Shown here: one piece after another, positions 56,525 through 64,000 of the stretch
Numbering within the stretch: position 1 is the stretch's first letter
Layout: every line of letters starts with the position of its first letter
Origin: Typhlomys cinereus
Taxonomy: Eukaryota > Chordata > Mammalia > Rodentia > Platacanthomyidae
Assembly (NCBI GenBank): GCA_023101885.1
Contig: JALPQD010000160.1
Span: forward strand, 1,922,001 to 1,986,000
Direction of reading: 5' to 3'
Length of the DNA: 64,000 nucleotides
Notes under the pieces: model-generated
Databases searched by the model: none
Seen by the model: the letters and a program-made list of their open reading frames with translations, nothing else
What the model was told of the DNA's origin: nothing
Translations under genes and position numbers: made by a program

Positions 56525-56808
56525 CTTTGTGTATGTGTGTGTGGGGAGGTGGGTGTACATGTGTCCTGGGCATGTATACAAGAGTGGATTTAAATGTGTG
56601 TGCCTGTGGAGACTCAACCATGACATAGATCATCCTGGACTGCTCTTCCACCTTATTGCTTTGCTCTGGGGTTTCCCAAACTCTACGTCCAGGGCCAGAA
56701 TTACAGCCTGTTGCCATATCTGCCCGACATTTTTTTAATGTGAGATCTTGGGATCTGAACTCAGGTCCTTTTGTTTGCAAAGCAAAGGCTTTAAACATTG
56801 AGCCATCT
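56525..56808 (-). mobile_element. tRNA-derived SINE
   Basis: TG-rich tail, GATCATCCTGGACTGCTC, TGCTTTGCTCTGGGGTTTCC, TTAAACATTGAGCCATC. Confidence 0.85.
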
Positions 56809-56985
56809 TATGTAATACAGGTGGGTGCTTAGCTAAAGATGACTGATCATCCTGCTTCAACCTCCCTAATGCTGGGATCCCAGACATGAGCTGCCATGGC
56901 TCATGAAGGAACGAAACACAGGGCTTCATACATGTTAGGTAAGCACTCTGCCCTGCCCAGCAGAGCTACATCTCCGGCCAAAGTA
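56809..56985 (-). mobile_element. B4-type SINE
   Basis: CTAATGCTGGGATCCCAGAC followed by ID-like AACACAGGGCTTCATAC and GCAGAGCTACATCTCC. Confidence 0.65.
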
Positions 56986-58154
56986 GGAGTTCTCCTTTTG
57001 GATTTCAAATCGTCCTTGTCCTGAGTGAAATGTACACCCTGAGGTGCCTTGTGATCATTTACTCCAAATACCTTCACTTCATTCATAAGGTGAGGGATGC
57101 GGACATAGCATTGAAATTCATGTTGTAAAGATCCTGTCTTGGTTGTCACTGATTAGAGGGACAGCCTCGGTCAACTAACTGAGCCCTTTCCTGATCTGTA
57201 AAGAGAAAACAGAGACTCAGCCTTGCTCACTGAGTCCTAGGAGACTCAAGTAATATATGTCTCGAGAAGCTGCTTTGTCGGCTCTGGGTCACTGCGGGTT
57301 AGTCCTGGTACCCAAGCCGGTAAATGGAAAAGCTTAAAACAAGAAGTCAGGTCTCCCAAGGAGCTCCATTATTAGTCTGCAAACCTCTTCCGGACTGCAC
57401 AGCTGACCTCAGACAGGAGGCTGTGGGGCCAGAGCAGGAGCTGAGCCCCCGACGGTGACATAATCACAATGCAGGGTGCAGGGAGAGCCCGCTGCAACTA
57501 GAAACTCTGCCAGGTGCAGAGGCCGAGGCAGGAGGAGGGTGAGTTCAAAGCAGCCAGAGTTACTTAGCAAGGAGGAAGAGAGAGAGAGAGAGAGAGATTA
57601 GGCCAAGAAACCTTTGTTGCCTGCTTGATCTTGGGCTGAGAACTGGGATAGAATGGGAACAGAAAAGCAGGACTGGGAGAAGAAGGAAATGCCAGAACCA
57701 AGACTCTTCACTGTTGGCTGGACTCAGGCACCTGTGGGACCCTCTTCGATGTCTCCCCAGGGACAAGGGTGGCATGACAGCAGGCAGGGCAGCTTCTGTT
57801 CCTGAACTCTCTGTTTTAAGTCCTTGGGATGTGAGCCCAGAGCACGTGCTAGGAAAGCAATATTCTAGTCCTGCCAGCACTTGGGAGGCAGGTTTCGGGT
57901 GAACAGTTCCTCTGTAGGTGAGGTACTTCAGGCGCGAGGAATCCTAGGGCTGACATTCACAAGTTAAAGGTCCTTGGGCTGAGCTCCACAGGAAGGGATC
58001 CAATTTAAAGTTGGGGTAATAAGCATTCCCTCTTTACAGGGTTATTTTAAGAACAGCAATGGTAAGGTCAATGTTAATCGAACACTCACCAGCTGCTGTG
58101 TAGTGTTTAAAGCACTTGACCCACATTACCTCATTTAGCTGTCACAATACATTT

Positions 58155-58352
58155 TTTCAAACTTTTTGTGTATGTACGTGCACGTGTGCGCGTGCATATG
58201 TACATGTATGACATGGCACATGTGTGTTGATCAGAAGACAACTTAGTGAAGTTGATTTTTTTTCTTCTACCTTTATACAGGTTCCAGGGATTGAACTCGG
58301 GTGGCCAAGGTTGTAGAGCAGGCATCTTTACCCACTGAACCTTCCCACTGAC
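58155..58352 (-). mobile_element. B3-type SINE
   Basis: CAGAAGACAACTTAGTG, CAGGGATTGAACTCGGGTGG, TACCCACTGAACCTTCCC. Confidence 0.7.
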
Positions 58353-58889
58353 CCACACAACATATTTTTGATACTTGTCCTAGCAGCCAGGTACAGCCAT
58401 GATATAGCCATAAAGGTGAGCTCATTTTCAGAGACCACCTTTATCTCCGCCTTCTGGGTGGCCCAGTAGAGGCCCTGAAAGAGGCGTGTCTGCACAGGGG
58501 TGTGGGAAGCATTCGTGAATATCTGAACACAGTCACGCCTTGGAGGTTAGGCCAGTACTGTGATGAAGAATCACAGTCCCTCATACAAGAACACAAGAAG
58601 GAAGTATAGGTTGCTCCAGGCCCTTGAGCCACAGGCAGAGCTTTGTGGGTGGATGGCTATGATTAACATGAGCTGAGAGTCAGGTCCCATCACAGTCCTG
58701 CGTCAGCTGCCAGGCAGCCTTGCAAGGGGTCTCAGGCTAAAGAACCTGCTGCCTCCTTGCACATGGAAAGCATCGGAGAGCTGACAACTCTGCCTTCCAA
58801 TGAACATGGAGCTCAGGAAACAACTCCTGTCCAGGTGATGAAATGGCTGGTGGCCTTTTGGGTTTTTCTTTGTCATTATTGTCTTGTCC

Positions 58890-58955
58890 AGACAGGGTTT
58901 CATAGCCCAAGAGGGTCTCACACTCGCTATGTAACTGAGAATAACCTTAACTTCT
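58890..58955 (-). mobile_element. B1 fragment
   Basis: GACAGGGTTTCATAGCCC and TATGTAACTGAGAATAACC. Confidence 0.5.
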
Positions 58956-58992
58956 TTAAAAATAAACGTGTGTGTGTGTGTGTTTGCATGTT

Positions 58993-59345
58993 GTCATGGT
59001 CGGAATGGGAATTGGCCCCCACAGACTCCTTGAATACTTGGCGCCCAGTTGGTGGCGCTGTTTGGGAAGGTTAAAAAAAAAAAAAAAACACCTTTAGGCG
59101 GTAAAGCCTTGCTCGGGGAAGTACATGGCCGGAAGGACGTTCTAGAGGTTTGATAGTCCCACTCCTCTTCTCACTCTCTGCCTCCGATGGCTGTAATGTG
59201 AACCGCCCTCCTGTTTGGCCACCATGCCTGCCACTCATAAGGACGTTGTCCCCTATGAAACCATAAGCCAATTAACAAATCCTTCCTCCTTGTGTTGCTT
59301 GGGTCAGAGTATTTTATCACAGCAGCAGAAGAGTAACTGCAAGAC
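58993..59345 (+). mobile_element. MT-type MaLR LTR with internal A16 run
   Basis: GTTGGTGGCGCTGTTTGGG and TTTATCACAGCAGCAG match MTD. A run of 16 A at 59072-59087 replaces a few bases of the consensus. Confidence 0.75.
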
Positions 59346-59429
59346 ATGCACAGGTGGACGTGCACATGTGATACATACTTGTGAGTGGGGATGGAAGGAC
59401 GACCTTGGCTGGCACTCTCAGGAATCCTG

Positions 59430-59597
59430 TCTACCTACTTTGAGATGGTATCTCTCATTGTTCAGGAGCTCACTAATTAGGCTAGGCTAGCTAGTCACAA
59501 GTCCCAGGAATACTGTTCTCTCTGACTCTCCAGAACTGGAATTACAATTATATGCAAGCACTTTACACATGGAGCTGTCTCACCTGCCCAGCCTTGA
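59430..59597 (-). mobile_element. RSINE1-like SINE
   Basis: CAGAACTGGAATTACAATTA and GGAGCTGTCTCACCTGCCC. Confidence 0.4.
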
Positions 59598-59659
59598 ATT
59601 TCTGATTCTCATTCCTTTAATTCATACATGCTGAGTTTACAGTTCTATACCAACACATG

Positions 59660-59742
59660 CTGGGGACTGAGCCCAAGACAGAACTTAGTTTTGAGCATAG
59701 TAGGTTAGCACTGTACCAACTGAGCTACATTTCTAGCTCTTG
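59660..59742 (-). mobile_element. ID/B4-end SINE fragment
   Basis: CATGCTGGGGACTGAGCCC and CACTGTACCAACTGAGC. Confidence 0.55.
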
Positions 59743-60039
59743 ACAGCCATTTGGATCCTGATAGTTTTCCTTGATGGACTGCCTCTCATTGCCAGCCAGG
59801 CTGAAACCTGAGTGACTTTGATACGAACATACCTGGCTAGATGCTGGGACATATCTGTCCTCCCAGGCCTGCCAAGCTGGGCCAAAGAGTCACAACCCAA
59901 CAATGACTTCCCAGGCTGCAGATTTACTTAATGACAGTATGCAGCAAGGGGCCTAAGTGGGAGGGAGCAAAGGGTTGGTGACCCAGGGCTCTCCCTAACA
60001 ATCTGAATTTATGCTAGGATGGGGTAGTGACTATTATGC

Positions 60040-60205
60040 TAATATCCTCACTTAAGGGCAGGCTGTGGTGTAGAAAGGTATTGAGTAATTAGATGTAATG
60101 AGAGACTTGTTCAGCATCTTGCAATGAGCAGACAGTGGAGCTAAAACTTAACCCCAGGTCTGCTAACTCCAGGTCCTTGGCCCTTTCCACAAAGGCTGGT
60201 AGAAC
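60040..60205 (+). mobile_element. MIR-like ancient SINE
   Basis: GAGAGACTTGTTCAGCATC, GAGCAGACAGTGGAGC and CCCAGGTCTGCTAACTCC in MIR order. Confidence 0.6.
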
Positions 60206-60699
60206 TGTCTGCTGTGAGATACAGGTGGGCATTTTCCTGAGGCTCATTTCGAGATCCTGGAAATCCTGGGTCTGTATCACAGACCAATTGTGAAATGTCA
60301 GCCATGATTTTATCAAATTATATCATTGAAGCCTTTTGGAACATCTCGCCATGCACAAACAAGTTCCCAATAAATGTTGGTTGCTGTGGCTATGAGAAGC
60401 TGTTTCCTTCAGTTCAGGTTACTTTCCAGAGTTACATAGTTAAAACTCGTTTAATCCCATCCCAACTCAGAGGAAAAGCCACCTCGAATGTGCACCAAAA
60501 AGCATATTAAAATATTTAAAATACTTAGACTCCCTCAGTTTTCTAGTGTGCTTTTCTTTACTATTTTGAGAGAGAAGGAGGAAGAAGAAGAAGAAGAGGA
60601 AGAGGAGAAGCCTAAGGTTGCTACTGGGAATGACTCTCAATTGTTCTTCCACCTTACTGTTTGAAGACTAAGGGATGGGAAATGGGGTGGAGGGAGTTT

Positions 60700-60885
60700 A
60701 ATCAAACCCAGAGCTCATAGATAAGATTAGTATGGCCTAGCCAGCTTACTCTAGGGGTTGCTAGTCTCTACCTGCTGAGATTGGAATTATAAGCAGGCAC
60801 CACACTGCCTGTATTTTATATGAGATCTGGGGTTCTGAACTCTGTTCCTTAGCGCTTTAACCACTAAGCTATCTCCTCAGTCCTA
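60700..60885 (-). mobile_element. RSINE1-like SINE
   Basis: CAGCTTACTCTAGGGGTTGC, GATTGGAATTATAAGCAGGC, TTTAACCACTAAGCTATC. Confidence 0.5.
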
Positions 60886-61689
60886 TCTGTATTTTAGACG
60901 AGGAAGCTGAGGTTGACAGGAAATTAAGTTACCGACCTGAAGTAATACAGTAAGGATTCATTTGGACTGACCAGTTCCAGAGAGACTGCTTTCAGTCGCC
61001 ACTGGGCTTCCCGTGTTCTTGTGTGTTCTCCCACGAGCGTTTATTTCCATGCAACTGCTCTTCTCACAGTACTATCAGACACCACACATTTGCCGTTTCT
61101 TTTTATGTTTTCAACTTAGAGCAAGCACTTAGTGGGTGCTTCAAAAACAATTTGTGAGTGCGTTAACAAAGGCTTTATTAACAATTGGGGACTGTGGAGT
61201 TCATCACAAGATGCTTAGCAGGCTCCCAGCATCTTCATCCCAGTCCCCCGTTGCCTCCCCCACCCCAGCTGCAATATTGTCAAAATCCTCTGGGGGAGAA
61301 AGTTTCCCCCAATTGAAAACTGCTGGGTGGGGGAGATGATAAATGTAAACTTGCTAAGAGCCCAGTGCCCAGCACCTCACCTGACAGAGCAGTCCATGCC
61401 AGGCTCACTCTGTTGTAACCCACCGTGACCCAGAAACAGACCTCATAGGTCAGAAGCACTGTTCTCCTGACTCTACAAAACCCAAGAGTAATGAGTGAAA
61501 TGGTTCCTGTCTCACCCACACACAGTTCAGCTACTGTCCACTACTAGTAAAGCTAAGCTCTGATTCCATCTGTTGGCGATGAGATCCAGCCAGGCTGGAG
61601 ATGGAAGTCCTTATAGCCATTCAGATTTCCCAAAGGGAAACCATAAACCCTGGAAAACACTTCTAGTGCCAAACAGAATGCTTAGAACC

Positions 61690-61830
61690 CATACTCAATG
61701 CCAGACAATTTACGTGTTATCTGGGACCTGTATTTTTGCAAATGTGGATGCGGAAGCTGAGGAAGGCAGAGCATTTTCCCCCGGAGGGCACAGCTAGCAG
61801 TGATGGGGCTGAGCACAGGCTTCCTCTCCT
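61690..61830 (+). mobile_element. MIR-like ancient SINE
   Basis: GATGCGGAAGCTGAGGAAGG, GGGCACAGCTAGCAGTGATG and GGGGCTGAGCACAGGC match the MIR core. Confidence 0.6.
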
Positions 61831-63224
61831 TCCTGCAGCCATTGGAAGTTCTCCAACTATGCTGTGTCTGTTGTCAACTGATTCAGAGCTCCGGAAGGGA
61901 GAAAGATCATGCAAAATTGTCATCTCCAAAGCAGTGGTCACCCTAAACATACCTCCCCATTCCACCTGTTGGAAATCTGCCTGAATGCCCTATTGCGACT
62001 GAAATCATGTGCTAACACACAATCCCTCTTCTTTCCCTGCACCCCACCGTGTTTCAGCTCCTAGCCGATTTCCCTTGGTTAAAAATACCATCCATCTCTT
62101 TTTAAGCCATTAGGCCTTGAGGACATTGACACCTGCTGTGGCTTGGAATGGCCACCATTAGGCTCTCTGTTGGGAAATCAAGGTGGGAGGAGCTTGAAGT
62201 AGCTGCTCACATCACATCCACAGTCTGGAAGCATAGAGAGATGAAAATTTAGGCTTAGCTGCTTTCTCCATTTTATACAGCCAGGGATCCCCAATCCAAG
62301 GAATGGACCTGCCCACAATGAACATGGCGCTGCCCGTTAGTTGTAACGATGCTGTGTTGCAAATGCTTCCATCTGAGATGGAAGGTAGCAGGTTCTGAAA
62401 CTGACCACATAGTTTTACAATAGCTATTCTCAAAAAAGTAACTTGTTTTCCTAGCATCCTGTCCTCTCAATTCCACGGACTCTAATAGTGACTATCCTTG
62501 AGAGATTTCTATCATTTACCTGGGATTCTGTCACTTCCCACATCTGATTTCCCCGGCAACCCTTAACAATATTGGATGGAAAAATCCACAGAAAAGTACA
62601 AAATACATATAAACTACTGCAACTCCCTCCTCCTCCTCCACTTCCCTGCTCTATAAAACTATCTTAGTTTGCAAGAGGCAGGAAAGGGGGAGCAGTATTT
62701 TCATTTTTCAGTGGACACCAGAGGATTCCTCTCCACAGCTTTTGCTGTTAAGTAAAACTTATGCTGTTGTAGAGTCCACTGGACTCCTTACCTACCCTTC
62801 CCCATCAATTCACATAACTAACCTAATCAAGATCATTCTTTACAGACTTTCTCAGAGGCTAACTTTAATCTAGGTAATCTCTTACGGGCGTGTCTCCTAA
62901 GTGTAAGAAATACCAGCCATCACCCTGATCTTTCTTGAAAATACAGAGTCTGTATGCAAAAAACTGTCTGATTTTTCTCAACATGTGATCTATATTCTCT
63001 CCTTTCCAATGTGACCTGAAGTTGGGCTGGCTGTTTATTCATTAGGCATGTTTGGGGTCTGTTGGTTGGCTTTTAGTTTTTCTTTCTTTTTTTTTCTTTG
63101 TCTCCTGAATAAGCAGAATAATTTGTGTAGTCTTAGGTGAGTGTGTTTGCATGTGCATTTATGAATGAGTGTGTGCAGTCACATTGGGTTTAATGGGAAA
63201 GGAAATAATTTATTCTGGGAATGA
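61831..63224. other. Unique intronic sequence
   Basis: No recognised repeat or exon; some AT-rich stretches. Confidence 0.5.
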
Positions 63225-63635
63225 GGAATTGCATGTTAATTATGAATCCACAGCAAAACAGCTTATGAGAACAAGGGATTTTATTCTGGTTGATGATTGT
63301 CTGGTTATATTTCTTACTCAATGTTGGCAGGAGAGCTCATATCAACCAATACCAGAGACCAAGGGAACTGGCTATGCCACATCCACAAGACTGCTGAAAG
63401 AGGGGAAACCTCACTTGGTCTGTCCAAGTGCACCAAAGAATGCCAGCTAACTGAATCAGCTCCCACCATCTTACCGACCTACCCAGTGAAAAGTCCTACC
63501 CACCACAGGTTTGGTATTCCCTAATCAACCAGACAATCTCCTGCAGGCTTGCTCAGGGCCTAACTCAACCACTAATTCTTTACAAATGTGCCCAGGGCTA
63601 GAGCCTTCCACTGTCAAGTTGACACAGGTAGCTAA
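63225..63635 (-). mobile_element. Rodent LTR-like repeat, antisense
   Basis: GGGATTTTATTCTGGTTGATG, TCAACCAGACAATCTCC, CTGTCAAGTTGACACAGG at the end. Confidence 0.65.
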
Positions 63636-64000
63636 GGACTCCAGGCAGTTACTGCTAAGTCATTTTGCTTTAGCTCACCATCAGCACCAAACGCTGAGTT
63701 TCCTGAACCAAGAACAATGCCACATGCAGAAAATTTCAGAGTCACCAACATATTTCTGCTTTGTGTCACTGAGACCTTTGTACTGATGTAAATATTCTGG
63801 AAACAAAACGAGAGAAGGGGACAACGGCAATGAGGGTGCAGGGAATAAGTAAGAAAAGACGGGTGTTTTTATATCATACAGCAGCCCAGTCTTGCAGCCC
63901 AGTGTCTGGAGATTCATCAGAATGAAAATGCACAATATGGGATGTTTTAGGCAGGCAGGGTCCTTGCTTTAGCAAGCTAAAACCCCGAACTCCTTCGTAC

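Overview
This window is nuclear genomic DNA from a mammal, almost certainly a rodent. It is repeat-rich, has few CpG dinucleotides outside one island, and carries B1, B3, B4 and ID-type SINEs, MT/MaLR-type LTRs and a rodent-like L1. The most common SINE is a tRNA-derived, CA-tailed family that does not match the mouse B2 consensus I know, so a non-murine rodent is likely (a jerboa-like lineage is only a guess). No bacterial, phage or CRISPR content is visible.

The one host gene I can identify is NMNAT2 (nicotinamide mononucleotide adenylyltransferase 2), on the minus strand. Five consecutive coding exons read from high to low coordinates: exon 2 (14127-14215), exon 3 (13345-13412), exon 4 (7547-7625), exon 5 (5211-5337) and exon 6 (1661-1741). 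Each is bounded by AG/GT, their phases join exactly, and together they cover residues 29-177 in the usual numbering. That includes the isoform-specific targeting region and the paired cysteines 164/165. Exons 7 onward lie below position 1. Exon 1 (start codon and nucleotide-binding GSFNP motif) was not found, so everything from 14216 to the right edge appears to be first-intron or upstream sequence.

Layout. 1-14215: NMNAT2 exons 6-2 separated by introns full of SINEs and LTRs. Intron 3 holds a 3.1 kb L1 insertion with a 5' inversion and a 15-bp target duplication (8828-11963), and a solo LTR with a 5-bp duplication nested in a B3 SINE (12454-12991). 14216-49.6 kb: presumed first intron with SINE/LTR/L1 debris, a COX7A2 processed pseudogene (19685-20085), two minisatellites, long microsatellites and purine/pyrimidine tracts. 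49.69-50.42 kb: the only CpG island, a candidate alternative promoter. 50.4-64 kb: more repeat-bearing intronic sequence.

I see no undescribed multi-gene system. The points most worth following up are the internal CpG island, three copies of a pyrimidine-ended LTR family, a young CpG-rich SINE subfamily with perfect target duplications, the L1 twin-priming insertion, and an unexplained ~145-bp direct repeat 1.6 kb apart.
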